Below, piece by piece: positions 35,605 through 46,090 of a stretch of DNA of 64,000 bases. The notes under the pieces are model-generated. The model saw nothing but the letters and a program-made list of their open reading frames with translations, was not told the origin of the DNA and ran no database searches. Made by a program: the position numbers and the translations under genes. The stretch spans positions 785,602 to 849,601 of the forward strand of contig CM035806.1 in NCBI GenBank assembly GCA_020466095.1, read 5' to 3'. The DNA comes from Chlorops oryzae (Eukaryota; Arthropoda; Insecta; Diptera; Chloropidae). Position 1 is the stretch's first letter. Each line of letters starts with the position of its first letter.

Positions 35605-37910
35605 ACAGAAAAACTGGCTACGAAAAAATCCAATTAATGGCGTTTGTTAAACTCGATTCATCGGTTTTTTAATTTTCCCAATTAAAAATTTCAAACAAAT
35701 CACGAAATTCGGGAAAATTTTGTAAAATTAAATTTTGAATAAAAATTTGGTTGATTATTTTGTTGTATTAAATACCAAAAGTGTTAACACTTGACAAAAC
35801 TTTTGTTTGAAATTTTTGAAAGTGCATATAAATATTTTTCTAAAATTCTCATTAGCTTTATGCGGACTTACATACACTAAGGGAAAAAAAAATAATCAAA
35901 AACAAGTAAGGGTGTTATAGTCAGGCGAGCCTGACAATAGAATACCCGACACAGACACACAAGATCAAATAATTTTTAATATCAAGAGGTGTTTAAGGCC
36001 ATTACGGGCCGCATATACCGACTTTTGTTAAATTTGATTATGAAAACCGCCCTTTTGCCACGCCCACTTATCCAATTTTTTTGAATTCTAATCGGAGGCT
36101 TAAATATACGCTCAAATTCTAAGTTTCATTAAATTATTTCGAAAAAGTCCGATTTTATGGCAGTTTTGAGATTTTTATGACAGACCCTAGTACTGGAGGT
36201 ACCCTTAAAAATGGACCGATCAAGAAAATTTTTTGGAAGGATGTTTAAGGCTACAAAGGAAGCATAAGTGCCAAATTTCGTTCAAGTCACATTTGAATTG
36301 CGGGTGTAGGAGGCGATATTCGAAAAACGTCCTTTGGCCACGCCCACTTTTCCAATTTTTTAAAATCATATTACTTGCCTTTAAATATGTTCAAATACCA
36401 AATTTCATCAAAATATCTTGAAAAACTCCGATTTTAAAGCAGTTTTTGTGATTTTCGTAACAGACCCTAGTACTGGAGGTACCCCTAAAAATGGTCCGAT
36501 CGGGTCCATTCTCGAACTTGTTCTTACTCATGTCCCCGTTAGCACGCATACCAAATTTTGTCAAGATAGCTCAATTTCTTCGATAAGATAACTGTATACA
36601 GACAGACGGACAGACGGACAGACAGACAGACGACAGACAGACAGCACGGACATGTCTTAATCGAATCTCCTGGTGACACTGATCATTTCTATGTAATATT
36701 TTTATGGTCTTTTCGAACTAGTTCTGGGTAACACAATCCACAAACGCAATATCCCTCGACACAGCGTGTCTGGGTATAATTACCCTGTAGAAAGCTGTAA
36801 GACAATTTTCTTTAAAGGAAGATTTTAGGAAAAGAAGATAAGTCCAAATTTGTTAAGTCACATTTGAATTGCGGGTTAGAGGCGATATTCGAAAAACGTC
36901 CTTTGGCCACGCCCACTTTTCCAATTTTTTAAAATCATATTACTTGCCTTTAAATATGTTCAAATACCAAATTTCATCAAAATATCTTGAAAAACTCCGA
37001 TTTTAAAGCAGTTTTTGTGATTTTCGTAACAGACCAGTATGGAGGTACCCCTAAAAATGGTCCGATCGGGTCCATTCTCGAACTTGTTCTTACTCATGTC
37101 CCCGTTAGCACGCATACCAAATTTTTCAAGATAGCTCAATTTACTTCGATAAGATAATGTATACACAACTGGACAGAACAGACAGACAGACGGGACAGAC
37201 AGACAGACAGACAGACAACGACAGACGGACATGTCTTAATCGAATCTCCTGGTGACATTCTGATCATTTCTATGTATATTTTGTATGGTCTATGTCGAAC
37301 TAGTTCTGGGTGTTACACAACAACCACACAAACGCAATATACCCTCGACACAGAGTGTGTCGGGTATAATTAGCTCCACATATAACCATATATGTCACTC
37401 TCATAGATTTTGCGCGCGACATTTCGCGCCAGTAAGAAAGAGATGGTACTCGGCAGGCAAAAAAAGAGCGAGAGAGAAATATTTTTCGTGAGTACCTAAG
37501 TGAAAAATGCTAATTTTGGTGGGTACCCAATACCGTGGTGAAATGAGCCAAAATGGAAACGGCTCCTGAGTGACATATATAGTTATATATGGTTTATGAT
37601 GTTATAATGTATAATTATCTTCCGTAAACTGACTTTGCAGACTCAAATTTTTATCATGGAATATATAGATGAGGCATTTTTTCCTTTTTTATTTATTTAA
37701 ATTAATTGGTTGATTTTTATTAATACCTTTGGTTGTTGATATTACAAATCGTTGTTTGAAAATGTTTATTGAGTGTTAATACTTTGAGTAATTGTCCCAA
37801 TTAAACGATTTGTTAATATAACAAAAAGCTGTGATAGGCTGAGTTTGAACAACGAATTTGTTATATTGATTAAAAAATTGGTTGTATTTACGCACAAAAA
37901 TCTTTCTGTG
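35604..37910 (+). mobile_element. MITE family G, copy 2, interrupted by repeat R1
   Basis: Starts CACAGAAAAACTGGC and ends TCTTTCTGTG like the intact copy 61986-62844. R1 (35902-37371) interrupts it just after TAATCAAAA, and a family F copy follows at 37378-37593. Confidence 0.72.
35902..37371 (+). repeat. Interspersed repeat R1 with a 560-bp tandem duplication
   Basis: Starts ACAAGTAAGGGTGTTATAG and ends GTGTGTCGGGTATAATT. Units of about 560 bp (about 36215-36780 and 36790-37371) repeat in tandem, each with an ACAG/ACGG-rich run (36598-36645, 37150-37225). The second unit has many one- to four-base deletions relative to the first. Confidence 0.75.
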
Positions 37911-38521
37911 TACGCTATCCCAGAGTCACTTTATGTATATAACTTTCGAAAAAATTATTTTGACATATTTGAGAAAAAAAAAAATAAATTGAACTTACCC
38001 TTTGTCACTCACTGAAGATATATCGACATCGAAAACGGTTGTTTTTTTTTTGCCGTTATAGCGAAACATTTTTGGCCATAAAACGAAAAAATGTCTTGAT
38101 TGAAGAGGGCCGTTATAGCGGAAGGCCGTACAAAGAGCGATCGTATAGCGATATATATGAATGTAGATGGTTTATCACACACGCCGAACTGTTTTAAACG
38201 AACAAACAAAACCCTTTGGACCGTGTTTCTATTCACGTATTTTCGGCCAGACTTTTGATTTAGGGCTTTTAAAGCTCACGTCGTCATTATCAATGATTCG
38301 TTTTTTATTTCGGCTTGATTTGATCAATCCGAAATTGATTGCGATTCATGGAACTCACGTCACTTTTATTAGTTATTTTTAAATTTGTTTAATTGGCAAG
38401 GGTCATCTTTCCGATTTAAAATTTTTTTTTTTTTTTCACCAAAAATTCATAATCAACTCCCCGCTTAATTGCAGCTTCACATTGAGCAACGAACTCGAAC
38501 TATATGTACCTACATTAAAAT

Positions 38522-39038
38522 ATGGCATCTCAACATGTAAATCCGACATTCATGGGCGACGATGGCCGTAGCCTTCAGATCCAACAGCAACACGAACGCC
38601 AACAGCAACAACAACAACAACAACAATTCGAGAATGTCGATCTTGAGAGGCATGATGCGAGAATAAAAGTAAGAATTTTTCATCCAACAAAAAAAAAACG
38701 GACATGCGCACATTACTCTCTCTGTTGTTATTTTCATGAATTTCCTTAGCGCGAGAAGAGTGCCGAAAAACTGCGACCAGAACGCGGAACATGGGGCAAG
38801 GGAGTCGAATTTTTAATGTCCTGCATTGCGATGTCCGTGGGATTGGGTAATGTCTGGCGATTTCCGTTCACGGCGTTGGAAAATGGCGGCGGAGCCTTCT
38901 TGATTCCCTATCTTGTTGTTCTGTTCCTGGTCGGTAAGCCGATCTATTATCTTGAGATGGTTATCGGACAATTCTCGAGTCGAGGTTCCGTTAAGGTCTT
39001 CGATCTATGCCCGGCGATGCGTGGTAAGCGAGAGAAAG

Positions 39039-39084
<46 letters not shown>

Positions 39085-42000
39085 AAAGATAATTGAAAAA
39101 ACTTCCGACATTTCATGAAGTTGTAGGAGTATATCTTTCTTATTCATGAAATAAGTTGCATGTGTATCTTAAATTTGTAGGCGTAGGCGTTGGACAGACT
39201 ATGGCAATTTCGATAGTTACAACATATTATCTCGCATTGATGGGTATCATTCTACATTACATGATCGCGTCATTTCGCGATCCATTGCCATGGGCAGTGT
39301 GCCAACAGTCATGGAATGTTTCATGCTATTCGAATCAAACAGAAAAATTCTCAACGGCTGAATTGTATTTCCAGTAAGTTTTGTTTTTTTTTTCCGTGTC
39401 CTCGCAGCATGTGAAAATTGCTGCAAGAGAACAATTTTGCAAAAGAAAATTTAATTGAAATCTAAAATCACGGCTGATAGCAACTGATTGGAATTAACTC
39501 GCCATTCACACAGACAGACACTTCTTCATTAAGAATATATTGATATTGGTGTGGGGTTCGGTTCCTCAATTCAGTCACCGCTCTGAGGCTGATGTAATAA
39601 TGAAATGTTGAAAAATCATCAGCATATCAACGGACAATTGAGAAAGCCAAGTTCAATATAATAAATCAAAATTAATTAAGCAAATGTAACGGAAACACTA
39701 TTAACAACATCCGAGGCGGTGGTGTATACCTTCCGATTTGTCTTTTTCGATATGCTTGGCTTGGGTATCAATTTCACGGTATGCCTTCGCAATTGTCATT
39801 CATACAGTAACAAATTCATATTCATATTCATTCATGGCATACAATATACATATACATACATTGGATATATACCCAGCCGGAAATGTCACAGGTGAAACAA
39901 TCAATGATTTCAGCCATGATACAAGAAAATAAGATAGCGCCACTTCAGTACCGCTATTTTGAGGCCGAAAATTGAGTTTGTGACGTCACTGAGCGAGAAA
40001 TTGTTGTTGTTTCCCATGCTATTCAAAAAAGTAAAAAGCCGGTTTAACATGGGGAAACAACAAAAACGAATCGCGATTTTGAGTTTGTGACGTTTCCTCT
40101 CTCAAGTGGCGCTATCTTGTTTTCTTTGTATCATGGATTTCAGCATGACATTAGAGCCGCGACTCCTCCTGATTATACACCAACTTTCTTATGAAATTAA
40201 CACACAAGCGGCGGCATCATTGGCAGTCATAAGAGCATATCGCACACCCTCTTCTAAGGTGACACAACTCAAAAATCGTCAATTTCGAGTTAACATATGG
40301 AGGAGGAACATGTTCATAGTTTACCTCTCTAGCTGCACGAAAAATTCTATTCCGTTTTGGTTATTATAAAAAGCCGAAATATCTTGTCAATGCCTTTCTT
40401 CTTGCTTTGATTGACACTGCGAAGCATTTTGTTTTTTTTTTGCGTTTCCTGGAAAATGAGAAATTTTGAGTTGTGTCACCTTAGAAGAGGGTGTGCGATA
40501 TGTCACGAGTTGGTCATCGAAAGTGGAGTAGATCTACTCCGTCGTATCGATAATTACCTCTATCGATGGCAATGCCATTGAAATTGAGAAGTACTCAAAT
40601 TTTTCCCATTGATATTCTTGGTGAAAAAATTAAGGGGGTCTTCTCATTGAAAACCCGTTTTTTTTACCCTTTTTAAAAAAATTCTTATTTGAAAACGCAA
40701 AGAATAATTGAAAACTTTTTTTATTTATTGTATTACAAAAGGTTCAAAGTAAATTAAAAAAATTTTTTTGCCTCGATACGTGGGCTGTTCAAAAAGTAAT
40801 GAGACTTCAAAGTTGGTGGTGAAAAAAAAAGTTGTCGTCACGGCGGCCACGATTCCGGGTCTCCGGAGCGTCCGAAATGGAAAAAAAAAACGGGGTTATA
40901 ATCAGTATAGATGTAATTCTCGGGTGAACCTCAAGCTTAATTTTGTGATTTTTTTTGACAAAATGGCGGTCATTCAAAAAAAAAATTTCAATTTCGGGCT
41001 TTTTTTTTGTAGTTTAGTGTAAAAAAAAAAATAGTAAAAAATTTTTTAAAATTATAATCGAGGTTCACCCGAGAATGGTGACAATTCTGCGTCGATTCCA
41101 CTTTGTTTCATGAAAATCGGTTCAGTTGAACTGGAGATATCATGGCCGCCAGTTCGAAAAACGTGGTTTCGAGATAAACGCGTTTAAAGTTTGAAGCAAC
41201 GCAAAAATTACTCGTTTTAGCGCAGATCTTGCTCGACAAAGAAGGCTATATCCTCTAAACTATTTCGAATTTCAAAAAATCCTTTTAGGGGCATATTCAC
41301 AACTACCCAAGCTATAAATAAATGCAAAAAAAAAAAAAAGTCGAAAAAAAAAGTTGCTCAATGAGAAGACCCCCTTAATGAATTGGTCCTTTATGAGAAA
41401 ATTTCCGGCTGGGTATATGTATGTGTATATATGTATGTATGAAAATTTGTATAATTGTCTGTCCATATAGCAATTAAATCAAATTGATGGGCCTTTCAAA
41501 ACGATACTAATTCATTAGGAATTAACCTTCATGATCTCTAACATCACCAATTACTTAACATAACAAATGCTTCTCCCCCTCACTATCAGTCTTTTGCTCT
41601 CTAGCTTGTGTCTTCGTGAGATCTCTGAAGTTAATTCTCTTGGCTTTATTGTTTTTCTTTTGTTTTTATTTATTATTTTTTCATTTTTTATTTTTTTTTT
41701 TATTAATTTTTATACTCAAAAAAGGTGTTGGAATGGGTCAGGCGTTCATGGTCTTTGTTTTGGGAACTTATTACGAATCGATTTGTGCCATCATAGCTTT
41801 TTATTTTGTGGAATCTTTTCGTGAGCCACTGCCATGGGCCACTTGTCAACCCGAATGGGGCGAAAATTGTATCGATTCGTCACCAGAAACATTCTCGAAT
41901 GATAGAGCCAACAACTTGAAATCATTTCGAAATGTCAGTTACTATGAAAATGCTAATGGCTCGGATCGTCAAATTTCTAGCTCCGAATTTTATTTTGTGT

Positions 42001-45000
42001 AAGTTTGGTGGACTATAATATTATTAATTTTTTTTTTCGTAAAGAACATAAGATACCGAGCAGCACTCACTAATGCTAATAATAATATCTAATGCTTATC
42101 GCAAACTAAACGTCCTCACAGCTTGGGACATTTTTTTGGTATGCTTAAATGTAAAATTATACTTATGAGTACGACAAGGAAGTATGAACAATTTAAAATT
42201 ACGGTTTGGCTATCACCAGACCAGATTCCTTTTTTTTTTTCTTCTTTTTTTTGTTTCTCGAAATCAGCCAGGGATTTCCCAAGGCACTTGTATTTGATAA
42301 TTCGTATAATCTTGAATTAATTTCGTTCTTTATCGAAAGTTTAACACGTTGATTGCTAACCATCTGCAAAATTACCCAGCGGCCAACACAGCCTACCGCC
42401 TACAAAGTATACGAGACTGTAAGCAACCTCAATATTAATAGCTTACAAAGTATACGAGATTGTAAGCAGCGTGCCCACCAATAGCTTATAAAGTATATGA
42501 GACTGTAAGCAACGTGCCTACCAATAGCTTACAAAGTATATGAGACTGTAAGCGATCTGCCTACCAATAGCTACAAAGTATACGAGACTGTAAGCGACCT
42601 GCCTACCAATAGCTTACAAAGTATACGAGATTGTAAGCGATCTGCCTACCAATAACTTACAAAGTATACGAGATTGTAAGCAGCGTGCCCACCAATAGCT
42701 TACAAAGTATACGAGATTGTAAGCGACCTGCCTACCAATAGCTACAAAGTATATGAGGCCTGCCTATTAATAGCTTACTTTATGTGGTGGTGGTAGGCGT
42801 TCACTCTTCAAATCGGCCACGCTCGAAAAAACACGTATACTAGGATGGTATATGAGGTCGTATGCATTACCGCCTACGGCCTTCGAAATGTCTTACGGTC
42901 CATTGCTTCTGTAGGCAGCATTTTGACCGCTGGGAACTCGTAAATTGCATTCTTTTCTAGGATTTGCCATTTTTGTGCATCCACGATTTAGCTTACAAAA
43001 TATTTCAGTGCTAAGGCTTTTCGGAAAATAACAAAAGAAAAAAAAAATAATAAATTTAATAACATAATTTTATCAAATCGAATTGTCATTGGGTGCATTC
43101 AGCAGACTATTGAGCGCAGCTGTTGAGTGAGCGAATATTCTTAACTGTTCTTTTCGCTGAACTCTATGCTCACGCCATATTAGCAGGTCAACGTGCTCTC
43201 ACTAGGCAGCCTTTAGGTATGCTACAAAATTTCAATTGCTTCATTTTCCTTGTCTTAATTATGAGCAGCGGTGCTCAAAAATGCCACCAGTGGCAAAAAT
43301 TTGTTTTTGCCTTTCACACACATAGAGTGTGTGAGCGATGTAGAAAAAAATTTCAACTGCCGAACAAGGAGACCGATACATGCATAAAATTATGAATGTG
43401 TGTTTTGAGCACCGCTGATTATGAGTAATCAATATGAAATAATTTCGAGTACGTATTTTTTTGAAATTCTTTTGCGTTCGTTGACAATAAAATTTGTTAT
43501 AATGCTCACAGGAAAAGCGTACTGCATGAAAAGGAGAATATTTACGATGGGATTGGTGCGCCGAATTGGGAATTAGTGGTCGGTCTCTTCGTTTCCTGGC
43601 TCTGTGTATTTCTCGTTATAAGTCGCGGTGTACAAAGCTCGGGAAAAGCATCGTATTTTCTTGCACTTTTCCCCTATGTGATAATGTTTGTACTGCTTTT
43701 ACGTGCTGTAACGCTGCCCGGCTCGATGGATGGTATAATTTATTTCATTAAACCCGAATGGGGAAAAATACTGGACCCTAAGGTTAGACTCAGCTCCGTT
43801 CAATGGAGAGTCAGCTGATGAACAATTTTTTTTTTTTTTTCAAAATTTTCTTTTATTAACTGTAGGTCTGGTACGCTGCAGTGACGCAATGTTTCTTCTC
43901 ACTGTCGGTGTGCTTCGGGAATATTATCATGTACGCTTCGTACAATAAATTCGGTCACAACGTTTACCGAGATGCAACGATAGTTACTACACTGGATACG
44001 CTGACATCGTTATTGGCCGGTTTCACTATATTCGGTATTCTCGGACATCTGGCACATGAAACTGGAACAACGGATATTGGTAGTGTAATTAAGGGTGGAG
44101 CTGGATTGGCCTTCATCTCGTATCCGGATGCGATTGCGAAATTCAAGAAACTGCCGCAAATATTCTCAGTTCTATTCTTTTTGATGCTATTCATATTGGG
44201 TATTGGGTCCAACATAGCAATGACATCGTGTACGGTCACGGCAATACGTGATAATTTCCCGAAAATCAAACAATGGCATTGTGCTCTTGGTATTGCCATT
44301 GTAAGCTTTTGTATAGGATTGGCGTATGTTACGCCGGTAGGTTTTTTTTTTTTCTTTTTTGGATCTGAAGGGAGCGTTTTGGATAATTTTATTTAATATT
44401 CGATGTGTTCGATTTTCCGCAGGGCGGCCAGTTTGTTTTGACTCTGGTTGACTTCTATGGTGCGTCGATGATTGCCTTGATACTGGGCATCTTTGAGCTT
44501 TACATATTGAGTTGGGTATATGGCACAAAGCGATTATGCAAGGATGTTGAATTCATGCTGGGACGAAAGGTGGGCATCTATTGGCGTATCTGCTGGTCTC
44601 ATATAACTCCCATAATAATGACGCTCATTCTGATCTACTTCTTTGCAACATACACGAATCTGACATACAACAATGTTGCGTATCCTCAATGGGCATACGG
44701 TATGGCGGCTGTTATCCATTTGAATTGATTTTTTTTTTTTTTTTTTTTTGTAGAAATTTGTGCTCATTTTGAAATTGATCGATTTTTTGATTTTCAGTTC
44801 TCGGTTGGACGATAACCGCTTGTGGAGTCTTACAAGTACCAATTTGGTTTTGCATAGCCGTCATCAGATATCCAGGTAATGGTATCTGGGAAAAAGTGAG
44901 AGGCTCATTCCGACCCACACGTAATTGGGGTCCAACTGATCCACTGCTCCGAGAACAGTACATAAAAGAGATGGAGAACGCGTCGATTTATGATCAGAAA

Positions 45001-45042
45001 CTAGGCTTCTGGGCTTCCTATAAGAACAATGTCTTGGGCTAG
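38522..45042 (+). CDS. NAAT1-like: NAAT-C: nutrient amino acid transporter with two alternative exons 3
   Basis: Shared exons are 38522-38668, 38750-39023, 43512-43782, 43866-44336, 44423-44699 and 44798-45042. Exon 3 is either 39181-39373 (form 3a, 625 aa) or 41725-41998 (form 3b, 652 aa); both enter in phase 1 and leave in phase 2, and including both breaks the frame. The N terminus has a nine-Gln run (27-35) absent from NAAT-A and -B. SLC6 landmarks are complete: NVWRFPF, Tyr156-Tyr157 in TM3, C181 and C189, SYPDAI, LGIGSN. Form 3b resembles the single exon 3 of the other two genes. The gene is stretched by transposons in introns 3a-3b and 3b-4. Expected role: Na+-coupled neutral amino acid uptake, possibly with form-specific substrate or surface properties (inference). 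Confidence 0.93.
39044..39080. repeat. (GA)n in NAAT-C intron 2
   Basis: Short GA run 20 bases after the exon 2 donor, about 100 bases before exon 3a. Confidence 0.9.
39181..39373 (+). CDS. NAAT-C alternative exon 3a (TM3 and short extracellular loop 2)
   Basis: The acceptor AAATTTGTAG and donor CAGTAAGT bound 193 nt that are open in the phase required by exons 2 and 4. The peptide starts GVGVGQ, keeps the TM3 pair YY, then DPLPW, and C181 ... C189 with an intervening SWN as in classical SLC6 transporters. Two glycosylation sites are visible (NVS, NQT). It is 27 codons shorter than 3b, all of the loss being in extracellular loop 2. Together with exon 4 the split codon reads Gln instead of Val. 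The sequence is intact and well diverged from 3b, so it is probably used rather than decaying. No counterpart was seen in intron 2 of NAAT-A or NAAT-B. Confidence 0.82.
39915..40135. mobile_element. Mutator-like MITE, 221 bp, exact 9-bp target duplication
   Basis: Ends CATGATACAAG and CTTTGTATCATG begin inverted repeats of over 30 bp (AAGATAGCGCCACTT on both arms). Flanked by GATTTCAGC at 39906-39914 and 40136-40144. Nine-base duplications are typical of Mutator-like elements. Lies between exons 3a and 3b of NAAT-C. Confidence 0.85.
40237..40501. mobile_element. MITE with a 38-bp perfect inverted repeat
   Basis: 265 bp; ATATCGCACACCCTCTTC on the left is matched without error by the right end over 38 bases. 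The ends can be read as flanked by TA. A decayed relative lies at about 47882-48042. Confidence 0.9.
40634..41374. mobile_element. piggyBac-type MITE, 741 bp, TTAA duplication
   Basis: Perfect 17-bp ends GGGGGTCTTCTCATTGA, flanked by TTAA at 40630-40633 and 41375-41378, the piggyBac target. Inside, GGGCTGTTCAAAAAGTAATG at 40789 resembles a mariner terminal repeat. No transposase. Confidence 0.85.
41725..41998 (+). CDS. NAAT-C alternative exon 3b (TM3 and long extracellular loop 2)
   Basis: This 274-nt exon opens with [17 protein letters not shown] and continues to [14 protein letters not shown] and a long polar loop with NVS and NGS glycosylation sites, ending SSSEFYFV. It aligns directly with the single exon 3 of NAAT-A and NAAT-B, so it is the ancestral-type version. 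The acceptor (CTCAAAAAAG) is purine-rich next to the AG but follows a T-rich tract; the donor is TGTAAGTT. A weaker acceptor than that of 3a would suit regulated choice between the two (inference). Confidence 0.9.
42375..42934 (+). mobile_element. Minisatellite MITE, copy 3
   Basis: 560 bp, ends CCCAGCGGCCAA and TTTGACCGCTGGG, in intron 3 of NAAT-C. About eight 43-bp units of the type GTATACGAGACTGTAAGCG, flanked by TA on the left and AA on the right. Confidence 0.85.
43266..43417. mobile_element. hAT-type MITE, 152 bp, exact 8-bp target duplication
   Basis: Ends CAGCGGTGCTCAAAA and TTTTGAGCACCGCTG are perfect inverted repeats; ATTATGAG flanks both sides (43258-43265, 43418-43425) and fits nTnnnnAn. 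In intron 3 of NAAT-C, 94 bp before exon 4. Confidence 0.92.
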
Positions 45043-45177
45043 GGCGATCAGTGACTTTTTGTGTTGCAAGTATTCAAATTGTAAATATATTTACAAACTT
45101 CAATAGGAATTAAGTCTTCAAATTAAGTCTTAGACCTATGTAAATATAAAAAAAAAAACAACAAAAAAAAAAACAAA

Positions 45178-45183
45178 AATAAA
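45178..45183 (+). other. Polyadenylation signal of NAAT-C
   Basis: AATAAA 136 bases after the stop, only about 37 bases before the stop codon of the convergent 6PGL gene, so the two 3' UTRs probably overlap. Confidence 0.55.
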
Positions 45184-45219
45184 GGAATTCAAAAACAATC
45201 CTCAATGAATTAAATGGAA

Positions 45220-46090
45220 TCAATCTAGAATGTATTTTCCAGCACCTTCATCGTAAATGATGATAACTTCACCATTTTCCGGTTGCACCATGCCAGCCGG
45301 AAGCTTCTCCTTATCCTTAAATACACGCTGAAATAATGCAAAAACGTTTTTTTTTGTTAGGTATGTGTAATTACATGGTGCACGGTGTATTACTACCTTC
45401 GCTATGTCCGCCTTCGATTCGCCGCAAATGGCGAATATACAACATTTCGCCTTGTTTATTAGTCGAAAAGTCATGGTAACACGTTGTGGCGGCGGTTTCG
45501 GCGAATCGGATATGGGTGCAATTAATAGTTTCTGCTCGTCCAATAAACGATGTCCCGGAAATAATGAGCACGTATGCCCATCGGGTCCCATGCCCAAGAG
45601 TAACAAATCAAAGCAAGGCACCTGCGCTTCATCGGCGGCTAACTGAAAATCGTTGCGAATTTTCTTCTCATAGTCGCGTGCACAATCCTCCAATTGCAAA
45701 CTCATATCGATGGGTACGAACTGCTCGAGCTTTAGCGACGTATTTGGAATTAGAAGCCTCTTATAGCAGCCGAACGTTGACTCCGGATCGCTTTCATCGA
45801 CATAGCGTTCATCGCAGAAATATAATTTCCATTTGGAGAGATCGATTCTGGCGTCGAGTCTTGGTATCGCAGTGTTCAGAAAGTTCACAACCGAGCCGCC
45901 TAAAAGTTTCCGAATTAGTTCATCAATCGAATCGAATGACATCAGGGTGTTCATCAATCAAAATCTTCATACCTGATAGTCCAACGCGAAAAGTACTGGA
46001 TTCTTTTTGAGATCGTTTGAAAGCTCGATCAATCTCATCCACGAGCTCGTCTATCACATGTGATTCCTTTTCGACTAAAACTTGCTTCAT
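45220..46090 (-). CDS. 6PGL: 6-phosphogluconolactonase, 3 exons
   Basis: Minus-strand exons are 46090-45973, 45899-45397 and 45327-45220 (stop TGA), with GT-AG introns, giving about 242 aa, the normal size of fly and animal cytosolic 6PGL. Signature stretches are GLSGGS (37-42), CDER (68-71), and GMGPDGHTCSLFPGH (142-156) around the catalytic His. The enzyme hydrolyses 6-phosphogluconolactone to 6-phosphogluconate in the oxidative pentose phosphate pathway in the cytosol. I start at the Met at 46090; the frame is open further upstream (GTG at 46108, then up to a TGA at 46159) but has no earlier ATG, so an extra 5' exon is possible. The gene ends 177 bp from the NAAT-C stop, tail to tail. A transposon cluster begins about 70 bp upstream of the start. 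Confidence 0.93.

Larger units (their letters stand above)
30504..38474 (+). other. Intron 1 of NAAT-C
   Basis: About 8 kb with no supported coding sequence; repeats are listed separately. 33100-33980 and 34600-35340 show AT-rich sequence only. Confidence 0.6.

Noticed and set aside
36598..37225. CRISPR-like array from the ACAG/ACGG runs
   Set aside because: Simple tetranucleotide runs inside a eukaryotic repeat, without spacers.
39181..39373. Exon 3a as the remnant of a fourth transporter gene
   Set aside because: No matching exons 1-2 or 4-7 accompany it, and its phases and splice sites fit NAAT-C exactly; kept as an alternative exon.
45486..46010. 174-codon plus-strand frame
   Set aside because: Shadow of the 6PGL gene on the opposite strand.
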